64,000 nucleotides of DNA, taken from positions 62,001 through 126,000 of the forward strand of contig NZ_SPQK01000002.1 of NCBI RefSeq assembly GCF_004570875.1, read 5' to 3'. The stretch's first letter is position 1. Each line of letters starts with the position of its first letter. Under the pieces are notes generated by a model. The model was not told the DNA's origin. It was given only the letters and a program-made list of their open reading frames with translations, and searched no databases. A program made the position numbers and the translations under genes. This DNA is from Blastococcus sp. CT_GayMR16 (lineage in GTDB: Bacteria; Actinomycetota; Actinomycetes; Mycobacteriales; Geodermatophilaceae). Of this stretch, positions 31,970-40,074 are shown one piece after another.

Positions 31970-33150
31970 GTGTCTCCAGTTCCTTGCTTCGGAGCTCTGG
32001 CTTGCGCGCGGGCGACGTCGTCGAGCGCGGCGTCGAGACGGGCAAGGAGGCGCCCGTCGGCGAGCTGGGCGGTGGTCGCTGTCTCGACGCGGAGACGGAG
32101 ACCCACGGTGAGGGCGGCGGCGCGAGCGACGGCCCGGTGCGGTGACCGCTGGGCCTGGGTCAGCCAGTCACCGGCGGCGGGGGGCGCGGCCGGTGCATCT
32201 GACGCGCCGAGCCCCCCGCCCTCTCCGGAGTGGGAACGGGACGGGCTTACCTGCGGCTGGGCGTCAGGCCCCGCGTACCCATGACCAGACCCAGAAGGCT
32301 CTGGTGCCGTCCCTGCAGCGTCGGCCCCGATGGTTCCCGGCGCTGTCCCTTCAGTGGGGGTCTCTGGTGGTGCGCCGCCGGTAGCTCCTGCGGCGAGGAC
32401 GGCCGCGGCGACAGGGTTGACGCCGGCGGCGAGCAGTCGCGCCTCCTCAGGGCTTCCTGCTGCCGTGCCCCGGTTGTTGGCGGCACGGCAGGCTGGGCAC
32501 GTCGGCTCCTTGAGCCGGAGGTGACGCATGTAGCCGCTGCGGGTGCCGCAGTCGGCGGCCTTCTTACGGCCCCCTGCAGAGGGGCGTCCCTGCTCGACGC
32601 GCCGGGCAGCGTCACGTTCCCGCCAGTAGGCGTTCTTCGCCTCGCGGCACGGATCGCAGATCGACTCCTTCAGCCGCTTGTGGCGCGCGTATCCGCCGGT
32701 GGAGCCGCAGACGGCGACAGCTGCGCGCTGCCGGCGGGGGACGTCGGCGCGCGGCTTTGCCTCAGTCCGCCGGCCGTGCTGGCGGACACCGTCATCAGCG
32801 GCGTCGCGGTCCGCGGCCTTCTTCGGCTTCGGCGGCTTCCGTACGGCGGGCGCAGCAGACAGCGGGGGGAGGACACGCAGCCCTGGCGGGGTGGTGAGGT
32901 GTCGTGCGCGCGGCTCGTCAGGGTCGACGGGCGACGGCGGCGGCCCGTCCATGTTCGCCATGCGGCCGATCGACGGGACACGGATGCCGCCGGTCTGGTC
33001 GGGCAGGATCTCGCTGCCGCCGGGCTCGACGATGCCGCATATCTCCAGGAGCTCACGGGCCTCGGCGAGGTCGGTCGCGTGCCGGCAGATCGTCGCGGCG
33101 GCCCGTTCGTTCGTGGTCGTCGATGGGGCGGTGACCGCGGCCGCGGTCAT
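31966..33150 (-). CDS. Protein with two Cys-rich actinophage repeats
   Basis: 394 residues. Two copies of a 30-residue module near 155-190 and 205-235: CGSTGGYARHKRLKESICDP and CGTRSGYMRHLRLKEPTCPA, each with three Cys and the GYxRHxRLKExxC core. Modules of this form are frequent in actinobacterial phages and may bind DNA or metal. The N-terminus has a helical domain (TICRHATDLAEARELLEICG), and the centre and C-terminus are Pro/Gly/Ala-rich linkers plus a final helix. Function unknown; a transcription-related role is a guess. Confidence 0.75.
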   Translation of the reverse strand: MTAAAVTAPSTTTNERAAATICRHATDLAEARELLEICGIVEPGGSEILPDQTGGIRVPSIGRMANMDGPPPSPVDPDEPRARHLTTPPGLRVLPPLSAAPAVRKPPKPKKAADRDAADDGVRQHGRRTEAKPRADVPRRQRAAVAVCGSTGGYARHKRLKESICDPCREAKNAYWRERDAARRVEQGRPSAGGRKKAADCGTRSGYMRHLRLKEPTCPACRAANNRGTAAGSPEEARLLAAGVNPVAAAVLAAGATGGAPPETPTEGTAPGTIGADAAGTAPEPSGSGHGYAGPDAQPQVSPSRSHSGEGGGLGASDAPAAPPAAGDWLTQAQRSPHRAVARAAALTVGLRLRVETATTAQLADGRLLARLDAALDDVARAQARAPKQGTGDT

Positions 33151-33344
33151 GACCGGCTCCCGGCACGACGGCGGCGCATCTTCGACGGCGACGTCGGTGG
33201 GAGCTTGCGGGGCGCGGGGTGGGCGGCGGCGTGCTCCTGCTGCACGGCGCGGATCGCCGCCGCGAGTTCGTCCTCGGGGACATCCGGTGCCTCGGTGCTG
33301 CCGCACGTCGGGCAAGTCCACCGGTCGAGCGACGTCCACGTCAC
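33147..33344 (-). CDS. Small zinc-ribbon-like protein
   Basis: 65 residues: WTCPTCGSTEAPDVPEDEL gives a CxxC knuckle at residues 10-13, then a helix with ...EHAAAHP and a basic tail KMRRRRAGSRS. GTG start. Function unknown; likely nucleic-acid binding. Confidence 0.68.
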   Translation of the reverse strand: MTWTSLDRWTCPTCGSTEAPDVPEDELAAAIRAVQQEHAAAHPAPRKLPPTSPSKMRRRRAGSRS

Positions 33345-33365
33345 CGCGCACCTACCGTGGGCGTC

Positions 33366-33578
33366 GTGAGCGGCCCGGGGGTGCAGCGCTTCGACCCCCT
33401 GCGGCCGGTCGAGGTGGAGCTCGACGGCGCGTGGTGGCCCGGGTCGCAGGACGCCTGGGTGCGCTGGCCCGACGGCTCATGGCGGGCGTCAGTCGAGTTC
33501 GTGGCCGAGAAGGAGTGGGGCGCGGGGAAGCACGTGATGTCGGTGCCGGAGGACCGGGTGCGGCTGCGCCATGCGTGA
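33366..33578 (+). CDS. Small plus-strand protein of actinobacterial type
   Basis: 70 residues, read against the long minus-strand operon. The pattern VELDGAWWPGSQDAWVRWPD and a final basic ...DRVRLRHA resembles a widespread small actinobacterial family of unknown function. GTG start at 33366 with a TACCGT -10-like hexamer at 33353-33358, so the mRNA could be nearly leaderless. Possible moron gene expressed in the lysogen. Confidence 0.62.
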   Translation: MSGPGVQRFDPLRPVEVELDGAWWPGSQDAWVRWPDGSWRASVEFVAEKEWGAGKHVMSVPEDRVRLRHA

Positions 33579-33604
33579 GCAGGGATGTCCTTGCGAGGCG
33601 CGTC

Positions 33605-33871
33605 ATGCTGAACGGCATGACGCAGAGCGGGCTCATCACTGGCTACGAGCTTCGGCTGGTTCAGACCAGGCACATGTCCGGGACCGATTCGACGACGTTG
33701 CGGGTGCCGCACGCCGTCCTGACCGGGACAACCGTCGACGATCTGCCGGCGCGCGCGATGTGTGGTGCCACGGTGCAGCAGGTCGGCAGCAAGCCATGGC
33801 CGCCTGGGCAAACGATGGACTCCTCGTCCGTTCCCTGCGGCATCTGTGAGGCATTCGAGCTGGTGAACTGA
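33605..33871 (+). CDS. Small plus-strand protein, moron-like
   Basis: 88 residues if the first ATG is used; an ATG at 33617 is also possible. LITGYELRLVQTRHMSGTD, ARAMCGATV and PCGICEAF suggest a compact, Cys-containing protein of a small actinobacterial family. It follows the preceding plus-strand gene by 26 bases and ends convergent to the minus-strand operon. Function unknown. Confidence 0.5.
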   Translation: MLNGMTQSGLITGYELRLVQTRHMSGTDSTTLRVPHAVLTGTTVDDLPARAMCGATVQQVGSKPWPPGQTMDSSSVPCGICEAFELVN

Positions 33872-33921
33872 TGCGCTCGTGCGGCCTGGCGGGCTGATCC
33901 TGGTGCGGCTCTCGGGCGCGG

Positions 33922-34323
33922 TCACCAGGCAACCCCGATCGCGTCGGAGGCCCGGTCGAACCGCTCGCCGATCTCACGGCGCAGGTAGAAGCCGAGGTAG
34001 GCGAACGCGGCGTCGACGCGGCCCATAGCGACCAGGTCGCCGGCGAAGTCTGGGCGGAACGGGCCCGGGGGCAGGCTGCGGACGTAGGCGCCGACGCTGC
34101 GTCGGTCGGCGGCCAGTCCCTCGAGGTGGGTCGGGCTGAACTGGGGCGGGCAGGTGGCGCAGCGTCGGCCGTGGACGCCGTCGACGGTGACGGTGTCCAC
34201 GGAGCCGCACGACGTGCAGCCACCGGCGGGCTTGGACGGGACGAACGCCAGGTCGCTTCTCTGGCTGATGGGGATCGACCTGCCGGTCAGGGCGGTCGGC
34301 GGGGCCGGCTCGTCGGCAGTCAC
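33922..34323 (-). CDS. Zinc-ribbon early protein
   Basis: 133 residues; CTSCGSVDTVTVDGVHGRRC then CATCPPQ gives a two-knuckle zinc ribbon at about 36-61. The C-terminal half (GDLVAMGRVDAAFAYLGFYL) is helical. GTG start just after the upstream TAG. Family common in actinophages; function unknown. Confidence 0.7.
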   Translation of the reverse strand: MTADEPAPPTALTGRSIPISQRSDLAFVPSKPAGGCTSCGSVDTVTVDGVHGRRCATCPPQFSPTHLEGLAADRRSVGAYVRSLPPGPFRPDFAGDLVAMGRVDAAFAYLGFYLRREIGERFDRASDAIGVAW

Positions 34324-34325
34324 GG

Positions 34326-34607
34326 CTACTCGGCGGCGGGTGCGGTCGGGACGGAGCCCTGGTCGAGGCTCATCTCGAACAGGTCGACGGTGGGCAGCTG
34401 CATCTGGCCGGTTCCGACGTTGTCGGCGGCGATCAGCGGGGCGCGCCGGCCCCCGATGCGGCCGAGGGCGACCTGCGACCGCTCGGTGGTGGTGACGAGC
34501 CGGCCGCCGCGGGTGGCGATGTGCCACTCGTCGCCGGACGGGGCCGGGATGAGACACAGGAAGCGGGCAGAGACGGCCGGGACGGCGGCCGCGGGGGTGT
34601 CGGGCAT
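34326..34607 (-). CDS. Small early protein of unknown function
   Basis: 93 residues. Start chosen by a good GAAGGAG site 7 bases before the ATG. Beta-rich core FLCLIPAPSGDEWHIATRGG and LVTTTERSQVALGRIGGRRA. No recognised domain. Confidence 0.68.
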   Translation of the reverse strand: MPDTPAAAVPAVSARFLCLIPAPSGDEWHIATRGGRLVTTTERSQVALGRIGGRRAPLIAADNVGTGQMQLPTVDLFEMSLDQGSVPTAPAAE

Positions 34608-34624
34608 GGTGGAGCTCCTTCGGG

Positions 34625-35131
34625 TCAGACGGGCGAGTAGGGGACGAGCTGGGTGTCCTTGCGGACGTACAGCGGGTGCCGCGGGTGGCGGCCGCGGGTG
34701 AGGCCGAGGGCCTGCAGCGGCCCGCCGACGAGGTCGCGGACATGGCGGCCGCGGTGGACGGTCATCACGTGGGAGCCCCAGGCGGCGATCACCCGGGCGC
34801 CGTGGAGCCGGGCGAGGGTCACGGCCCGAGCGATCGCGGCGTCGTTCTCCGCGCCGATCGGGTCCGGGTGGCGCCGCAGCGTGTTCGGGTCGACCGCGCG
34901 CAGTGCGAAGAGGTTGACGACGCGGATCCCCCCGGCGCCCCACCGCTTGGAGAAGTCGATGCAGCGGCGGATCGTCGGGTCGTCGACGTTCGCGTCAGCG
35001 GTGGAGGGGTTGAGCATGATCCAGCAGTCGCGGGGGGCGGACTTCCACAGCCGGGACAGCTCGTACCGGTAGACGCCGTCCTCGGACAGCTGTGCGCCCT
35101 TCACCATGAAGTCGGCGGCGGCGACCATCAC
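34625..35131 (-). CDS. DUF1643 family protein
   Basis: 168 residues. DUF1643 hallmarks are clear: YRYELSRLWKSAPRDCWIML, NPSTADANVDDPTIRRCIDF, GAGGIRVVNLFALRA and VIAAWGSH. The family is found in phages and bacteria; its biochemical activity is not established. The start GTG overlaps an ATG and the upstream stop. Confidence 0.88.
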   Translation of the reverse strand: MMVAAADFMVKGAQLSEDGVYRYELSRLWKSAPRDCWIMLNPSTADANVDDPTIRRCIDFSKRWGAGGIRVVNLFALRAVDPNTLRRHPDPIGAENDAAIARAVTLARLHGARVIAAWGSHVMTVHRGRHVRDLVGGPLQALGLTRGRHPRHPLYVRKDTQLVPYSPV

Positions 35132-35418
35132 CGCTTCACCGCCAGCACGGCGATCGACTCGATCGCGACGTGGTACCGGGTGTCGTCGTCGTCGACGGTG
35201 GCGACCAGGGCCTCGTCGTCGACGTCGACCAGGCGACCATCGACCTGGATCCCGCCGGCGATGTAGACGGTCACCTTCCGGTCGACCAGTTCCCGGGCCT
35301 GCTCGAGGAGCGGGACGATGGCCACGGACAGCTCGGTGCCGAAGGTGAGGCCACCCGCGTACTCGGAGGTCTCGCCGGTGAGCCGGCCGCTGACCGGCTC
35401 GATGGGGACTTCGCTCAT
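35128..35418 (-). CDS. Small beta-rich early protein
   Basis: 96 residues. The C-terminal half (VTVYIAGGIQVDGRLVDVDD then HVAIESIAVLAVKR) has the strand order of small LSm/SH3-type barrels that bind RNA or peptides; this is only a resemblance. Overlaps both neighbours. Confidence 0.66.
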   Translation of the reverse strand: MSEVPIEPVSGRLTGETSEYAGGLTFGTELSVAIVPLLEQARELVDRKVTVYIAGGIQVDGRLVDVDDEALVATVDDDDTRYHVAIESIAVLAVKR

Positions 35419-35975
35419 GGCCTGCTCCTGGCGATGTCGGGCCACGCGACCTTGTCGAGCGAGGCGCGGTGGGACTGCGGGACGACGGCGAGCGGCTGGC
35501 CGAGGTGGTCGCAGCCCATGGCGCGGAGGACCAGGGCGTCGGCCTCGTTGTTGTTGGTGACGTCGACGTCGGGGTAGCGGCGGACGACGGCGGCGAGGAC
35601 CTCGTCCTTCCCGGCGTTGCCCTTGCCGGTGGCGTACTTCTTCACGCCGCCGGTGGTCACCTCGACGACGTCGGCGAAGCTCGACCCGCACAGTTCGTCG
35701 ACGACCAGCCACCAGAGTCCGGAGCGGTCGTGCTGGTGTCCGGTGCGACTGTCGAACGCGGGGCCCTCGACGACGACGAGCACACGCTGTCCGCGGTGCC
35801 GACTGGCCACCCCGTCGACGGCCGCGCCGATGTCCATCGCCAGGTCGTGGAGGCGCACCGACCTCTGCAGCAGAGTCGCGCCGGCCTTGCCCTTGCTGCC
35901 GACGGTCTGGACACCGTCGGGGGTGGCGATGCCGGTGGCGGTGAGGGACAGGTCCAGGCCCACCACCGCGGTCAC
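35415..35975 (-). CDS. RuvC-like Holliday junction resolvase
   Basis: 186 residues with RNase-H-fold resolvase motifs: VVGLDLSLTATGIA (Asp8), LVVVEGPAF (Glu70), TGKGNAGKDEVLAAV (Lys123, Asp124) and NNNEADALVL (Glu144, Asp146). Phage RuvC-like enzymes cut branched DNA before packaging or during recombination. It lies close to the annealing protein and exonuclease genes, forming a recombination block. Confidence 0.88.
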   Translation of the reverse strand: MTAVVGLDLSLTATGIATPDGVQTVGSKGKAGATLLQRSVRLHDLAMDIGAAVDGVASRHRGQRVLVVVEGPAFDSRTGHQHDRSGLWWLVVDELCGSSFADVVEVTTGGVKKYATGKGNAGKDEVLAAVVRRYPDVDVTNNNEADALVLRAMGCDHLGQPLAVVPQSHRASLDKVAWPDIARSRP

Positions 35976-36478
35976 CGCGCGGCCTCAAGTGCGAGGTGCA
36001 CCGGCGGCAGCAGCGACGGCGGTGTGCGGCCCTCGGAGAACGTCTGCGCCAGCACGGGGTGCATCCGCTGGCCGACGGTGTCACCCTCGGGCAGCACCAG
36101 ATGCGCCATGAACTCGTCCTCGAACGTGACGATCCCGGAGGCGACCGCTTCGAGCTTCGCCCGGATGACCAGCCCGAGGGACCGCCAGCGGGAGCGGACG
36201 GCCTGCTCGTAGGCCTTCTCCTGCTCGGCGGGTGAGCGCCGGTTCCCGCGTGCCGGGGTGTGGGTGAACTGGCGGTCCTGAGCGTCGGGCATGGGCAGCA
36301 GGAAGCGGACCTGCCGGTCGTTGATGACGAAGGCGACGACAGCGCGCGGATCCGGGCCGTCCTCCTCCCAGCCGTACATGAATCGGCGGCCGCCGTAGCG
36401 GCGCACGGCCTTCTCGATCTCGGCGCGGGACCGATCGGCGGGGACGTCAGTGGTCGCCGCGTACGCCGGCGCGGTCAC
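35972..36478 (-). CDS. Conserved actinophage protein of unknown function
   Basis: 168 residues, of a type widespread in actinobacterial phages: DRSRAEIEKAVRRYGGRRFM, then AVVAFVINDRQVRFLLPMPD, a helical EQEKAYEQAVRSRWRSLGLVI and FEDEFMAHLVLPEGDTV. No activity is known to me. GTG start overlaps the upstream stop. Confidence 0.78.
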   Translation of the reverse strand: MTAPAYAATTDVPADRSRAEIEKAVRRYGGRRFMYGWEEDGPDPRAVVAFVINDRQVRFLLPMPDAQDRQFTHTPARGNRRSPAEQEKAYEQAVRSRWRSLGLVIRAKLEAVASGIVTFEDEFMAHLVLPEGDTVGQRMHPVLAQTFSEGRTPPSLLPPVHLALEAAR

Positions 36479-36732
36479 GGCTCGATCACCTCTTCGGCGA
36501 CGATCGGGGAGGCGGCGAGCGCGGCATACGCGGTGCGCAGCAGAGCCCAGGTGGTCTCGGCGAGCACCTGGGAGCCGTCCGGCAGGGTGACGATCACCGA
36601 CACACTGGCCCGGCCGCGTGACGTCCCGTGGCGCAGCAAGCCGACGGCGGTGAGCTGCCCGTGGGCGACGAGCTTGGACCGCTCGAGGGGGAAGCCCTGC
36701 TCGGCGTCGACGTGGACGCTCAGCGACGTCAT
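36475..36732 (-). CDS. Small early protein of unknown function
   Basis: 85 residues with beta strands RASVSVIVTLPDGSQVLAET and a C-terminal helix TWALLRTAYAALAAS. Overlaps both neighbours. No recognised family. Confidence 0.68.
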   Translation of the reverse strand: MTSLSVHVDAEQGFPLERSKLVAHGQLTAVGLLRHGTSRGRASVSVIVTLPDGSQVLAETTWALLRTAYAALAASPIVAEEVIEP

Positions 36733-37079
36733 GACCCGACCGCCAGCCGGTCAGCCGGGATGACCTCGCCGCCCTTGCGGTCCCAGTCGAACTCGCCGTC
36801 CGCGCCGACGGGGCGGTGCATGTTGCAGCCGACGCAGTAGGTGGCTCCGTAGAACTTCGGGTCCCGGGCGTAGGTCTCGGCGATCGCCAGCCCCATGGTC
36901 GTGACCGCGCCGCAGCCGCCACGCTCGCGGACGTGGATGTAGCTGCGCCGGACCGGCCGGACGAAGCCGGCCGCGCGTTCGGCGTCGGACAGGACGAGGT
37001 AGGCATCGGCCATCGGGACGGGTTCCTCGTCAGCTCCGTGGGTGAGCCGTGGGTCGTTCCGGTCGCTGGTGGTGCTCAT
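36729..37079 (-). CDS. Conserved Cys-containing actinophage protein
   Basis: 116 residues. Strongly patterned and typical of actinophages: LSDAERAAGFVRPVRRSYIH, CGAVTTMGLAIAETYARDP, YCVGCNMHRPVGADGEFDW. The CGA and CVGC elements could bind zinc. Function unknown. Confidence 0.78.
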   Translation of the reverse strand: MSTTSDRNDPRLTHGADEEPVPMADAYLVLSDAERAAGFVRPVRRSYIHVRERGGCGAVTTMGLAIAETYARDPKFYGATYCVGCNMHRPVGADGEFDWDRKGGEVIPADRLAVGS

Positions 37080-37453
37080 GACGCGATCCCGGCGGCGACC
37101 AGGGCGGCGCGGAGGTTGTCCGGCGTCGCGTACTGCAGGTTCACCGTGGTGCCGGACCGCCGGAAGTGCCCGGGGGTGGGGAAGGTGCAGCCGTCGCCGT
37201 CGAAGTGGCCCTCAGCATGGGTCTGCGGCGGCGTGAACTCGGTGTCGAGGACCTCGTAGGGGCGGCCGAGCTCGTCGTGTCCCAGGATCGCGCCTGGCTG
37301 GGCCTGGTCGGACGTGGTGACGTCGGCCCGGTAGTGCAGCTCCTCGTACCGCTGCGGGCCGACTGGTCCGTGCGCCGGTCGAGCGGATGGCAGTGCCGGT
37401 GGCCGCTGGGTGCGGGCCAGCCTCCGTTCGAGCTTCGCGCGGCGGCCGCTCAC
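37076..37453 (-). CDS. Early protein of unknown function
   Basis: 125 residues: basic N-terminus (GRRAKLERRLARTQRPP), a central Gly/Asp/His-rich part (AEGHFDGDGCTFPTPGHFR) and a C-terminal helix. GTG start overlaps the upstream stop. No known domain. Confidence 0.68.
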   Translation of the reverse strand: MSGRRAKLERRLARTQRPPALPSARPAHGPVGPQRYEELHYRADVTTSDQAQPGAILGHDELGRPYEVLDTEFTPPQTHAEGHFDGDGCTFPTPGHFRRSGTTVNLQYATPDNLRAALVAAGIAS

Positions 37454-37647
37454 CGCGACGTCCGGTTGATCCGTCGAGACGCGCGGGCCCGGCGGTTCGC
37501 GGCGCGGCGCCGCTGCACCTCAGCGTGCGGGACGGTGCCCGCGTAGATGTGCTTGCCGCTGGCCGTCAGCACCGCGCCCCAGCTCACCGAGGAGGGCATG
37601 TCGTCTCTCTTGCCGGTGAGCCCGAGCAGCTCGCTGAGGCCCTTCAC
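37450..37647 (-). CDS. Small basic protein of unknown function
   Basis: 65 residues; the second half is an Arg-rich helix (EVQRRRAANRRARASRR) suited to nucleic-acid binding. Ends overlap with neighbours. No recognised family. Confidence 0.66.
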   Translation of the reverse strand: MKGLSELLGLTGKRDDMPSSVSWGAVLTASGKHIYAGTVPHAEVQRRRAANRRARASRRINRTSR

Positions 37648-38732
37648 GACTGCTCTCCGGCGGACTCGTCGCGGTCCTCGTCCGGTGGCGGCGGATCGTC
37701 GCCGTCCGGCGGCGGGGGCCCGGTCTCCTCGAGCCTCGCGATGACGGTGTCGGCCTCGGTGCGGAGGAGGTCGCGGCGGGACTTGAGGGCGCGGCCGATG
37801 ATCGCCGAGATCGCCTGTCGGACGCCGTCGTCGCTCTCGACGTTGCGGTCCTTCAGGAGCGCGTGGATCCGGCCCATCTGGCCCTGCGTCGCCTTCGGGC
37901 CCTTGGTTGCCTCGCCGCCGGTGATCTCGTCCTTCTTGACGGAGGTCTCCGGGTCGCCGAAGGCTTCGTGGACGGTCGTCTCCCGGCGGCGGAGCGACTG
38001 GTAGAGGACCTCGAGCTGCGAGATGTCAGCGGCGGTCCACTGGTCGACCGGCTTGCCGACCCGCTTGACGAGCTGGGCCTCGATGACCTTCGGCCCGTTC
38101 GCGAAGGCCTCGATCGCCTCCTTGACTCGGTCGGCCAGCGGAGAGCCGTTCCCGGCCTCGATGGTGGCCTGGCAGATCTGTTTGGCCTCCTCGGTGAACC
38201 AGGTCGGGAGGATCGCGAAGATCATCTCGCGGAGGCGGCGGGCGCCGTGGTTGGCGTTGTTCTCGTAGACGTCGCGGAGGTCGGTCAGGTCCTTGCGGCC
38301 GTTCCGGGTATCCGTTGCGTGCGGGACGATGAAGGTCGCGGTCGACCGGGTGTTGTTCTGGACGTCCCAGGCCCACGCGAGCATCTCCGACTGGTGGTGC
38401 TCGTCGTCGCGTCGCAGCTCGTTGATGCCGTACTGGACGTTGCCGAAGCACCGGGCCAGCTCGCGGGCGAGGTGGATCGACGGCCCGGTGATCTGCTCGC
38501 CGGCCCGCGGGTAGGCGAAGAAGGCCCGGTCGGCGAGCGCCTTCTGCTCGCAGGACTCCTGCATCTGCGAGGTCGCGAGCTCCATGTTGCGCGGGACCTG
38601 CTGCGCGACCATGACGGCCGCCTGGACCTCGGCGACGGCGCGGGCCTGCTCGACAGCCGTCGCCTGCCCGACACGGCCGGGCGAGGGGACCGCGGCGGCG
38701 CGCTGGCCGACCCGGTCGAGGGCGGTGGTCAT
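37644..38732 (-). CDS. RecT/Erf-like single-strand annealing protein (putative)
   Basis: 362 residues. The core (about 45-210) has the layout of phage annealing proteins: CEQKALADRAFFAYPRAGEQ, ITGPSIHLARELARCFGNVQ with the GPSIxLA-(A)-x-GN pattern, ATFIVPHATDTRNGRKDLTD and GARRLREMIFAILPTWFTEE. C-terminal residues 270-362 are a variable helical region and acidic Pro-rich tail. Its place next to a RecE-like exonuclease gene, in overlapping frames, supports a two-component recombinase: the exonuclease makes 3' tails and this protein anneals them. Confidence 0.78.
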   Translation of the reverse strand: MTTALDRVGQRAAAVPSPGRVGQATAVEQARAVAEVQAAVMVAQQVPRNMELATSQMQESCEQKALADRAFFAYPRAGEQITGPSIHLARELARCFGNVQYGINELRRDDEHHQSEMLAWAWDVQNNTRSTATFIVPHATDTRNGRKDLTDLRDVYENNANHGARRLREMIFAILPTWFTEEAKQICQATIEAGNGSPLADRVKEAIEAFANGPKVIEAQLVKRVGKPVDQWTAADISQLEVLYQSLRRRETTVHEAFGDPETSVKKDEITGGEATKGPKATQGQMGRIHALLKDRNVESDDGVRQAISAIIGRALKSRRDLLRTEADTVIARLEETGPPPPDGDDPPPPDEDRDESAGEQS

Positions 38733-39664
38733 GGCATCTCTCCGAACTCTCTGAGGACGTACGGGGGAAGGCCGACGAGCTCGATCTCGTCGGAGTACGC
38801 GGGCCACTCGGCGGTCGCCACGCAGTCGGCGTAGAGGCCGAGCGCCCGCTGGTTGAGCTCGCGGGCGACGCGCAGGGAGGGCGCGTCGACCTCGGCCACG
38901 TTCACCAGGAACGGGGCGGTCTTCTCCTGGAAGACGAAGACGAAGGCGACGTCCTCAGCGACCTCCAGGGCGCGAACGAGCTCGCGGTACCAGTCGTCCT
39001 GCTGGTGGTAGCCGTACTCACGCACGCTCTTGGCGATCGACGACGTCGACGCGGACGTCGTCGTCTTGTAGTCGGGGATCACCAGCCGGCCGGCGGAGGT
39101 GAGCTCGGTCGGGAGCCAGTCGAGCCGGGCGCGCCGGCGGACGCCGAAGGCCGGATCCGTCCAGAAGAGCGACTGCTCCGGCTTCCCGCCGCGGTCGGGG
39201 TCGAAGAGGATCGACGCGATCGGGTGGTCGAGGATCGCGGCCGCCATCGCGTCGACGACGTCGAGCTCCTTGCGGAGGAGGGGGACCTTGCCCTGCGCGC
39301 GGATCTCCTTCTCGTGCTCCTGGGCGTAGGCGGTCCGCCGGTCGGTCGCGTCGACGCCGGCCTTCTTCTCGACGACCACGAGCTCGGCCCCGACGCCGAG
39401 GACCCGCTGGTGCGCGGCGTGCCCGAAGTCGAAGGTCCGCTTGGGCGGGCGGCCGTAGAGCTGCTCGTAGCGGAAGAGCGCCGGGCAGTTCGGCGGGAGC
39501 AGCATCCGGGCGCCGGAGGAGGACAGCGACTCGCGGTGACCGTGGTACTGCTCCTCCGGCAGGCCGTCGTAGACGCCGTCTTCGGACACGTCGACGAGGG
39601 GCTCCGGCGGGACCGGGACGGCGACCTCGACGTCGCCCTGGTCGAGTGCGATCGCGGCGGTCAC
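38729..39664 (-). CDS. RecE-like (PDDEXK, ExoVIII-type) exonuclease
   Basis: 311 residues. PDDEXK motifs: FDFGHAAHQRVLG with His82/His85, Glu163 in GGKPEQS, RRRARLDWLP with Asp182, and VIPDYKTTTSA with Asp198 and Lys200. The Asp...Asp-x-Lys pattern and the early LSSSGARMLLPPNCPALFRY match ExoVIII/YqaJ-like phage exonucleases. It should degrade one strand of duplex DNA to expose a 3' tail for the annealing protein encoded next. Confidence 0.86.
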   Translation of the reverse strand: MTAAIALDQGDVEVAVPVPPEPLVDVSEDGVYDGLPEEQYHGHRESLSSSGARMLLPPNCPALFRYEQLYGRPPKRTFDFGHAAHQRVLGVGAELVVVEKKAGVDATDRRTAYAQEHEKEIRAQGKVPLLRKELDVVDAMAAAILDHPIASILFDPDRGGKPEQSLFWTDPAFGVRRRARLDWLPTELTSAGRLVIPDYKTTTSASTSSIAKSVREYGYHQQDDWYRELVRALEVAEDVAFVFVFQEKTAPFLVNVAEVDAPSLRVARELNQRALGLYADCVATAEWPAYSDEIELVGLPPYVLREFGEMP

Positions 39665-40074
39665 TGGTGGACTCGCTGACCGGACTCTGCCGCCAGGCGC
39701 ACCGCGGCCTGCTGCCGGAGGAACTCGGTACCGGCCGCCACCTGCTGGGGCGCGCTGGCCGGGTCGTAGCCACCGGGATGGCGCGGTCCGAGGACGGTTC
39801 CTCCGTCGCCGCTGCGGGTGACCACCGATGAGGGCGGCACGCTGGCCGGCGTCTCGCGGACGCACTCGATCGTGACGACCTCGCGGCCGCGGACGAGTAC
39901 CTCGCGGCCGTCGAAGCCCTCGACGGTGACAAAGCCGTAGCCGTCAGCGCAGCCGATGACCTCGCGCTCGAGGTCCTCCAGGAGCTTCAGCGCGGTCTCG
40001 TGGACCGTCCACGGCCCGGTGACCGCGCCGCGCATCCAGCGGACCTTCACCGCCGACCGGCGGGCGCCGCTCAC
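39661..40074 (-). CDS. Early protein of unknown function
   Basis: 137 residues. N-terminal half alpha/beta (WTVHETALKLLEDLEREVIG; GYGFVTVEGFDGREVLVRGR), C-terminal half with AAGTEFLRQQAAVRLAAESG. GTG start overlaps the upstream stop by GTGA. No recognised family. Confidence 0.68.
   Translation of the reverse strand: MSGARRSAVKVRWMRGAVTGPWTVHETALKLLEDLEREVIGCADGYGFVTVEGFDGREVLVRGREVVTIECVRETPASVPPSSVVTRSGDGGTVLGPRHPGGYDPASAPQQVAAGTEFLRQQAAVRLAAESGQRVHQ

Noticed and set aside
36729-37006. Longer version of the 35972-36478 gene starting near 37006
   Set aside because: The extension overlaps two neighbouring genes in another frame; the GTG at 36478 in a GTGA junction is the natural start.
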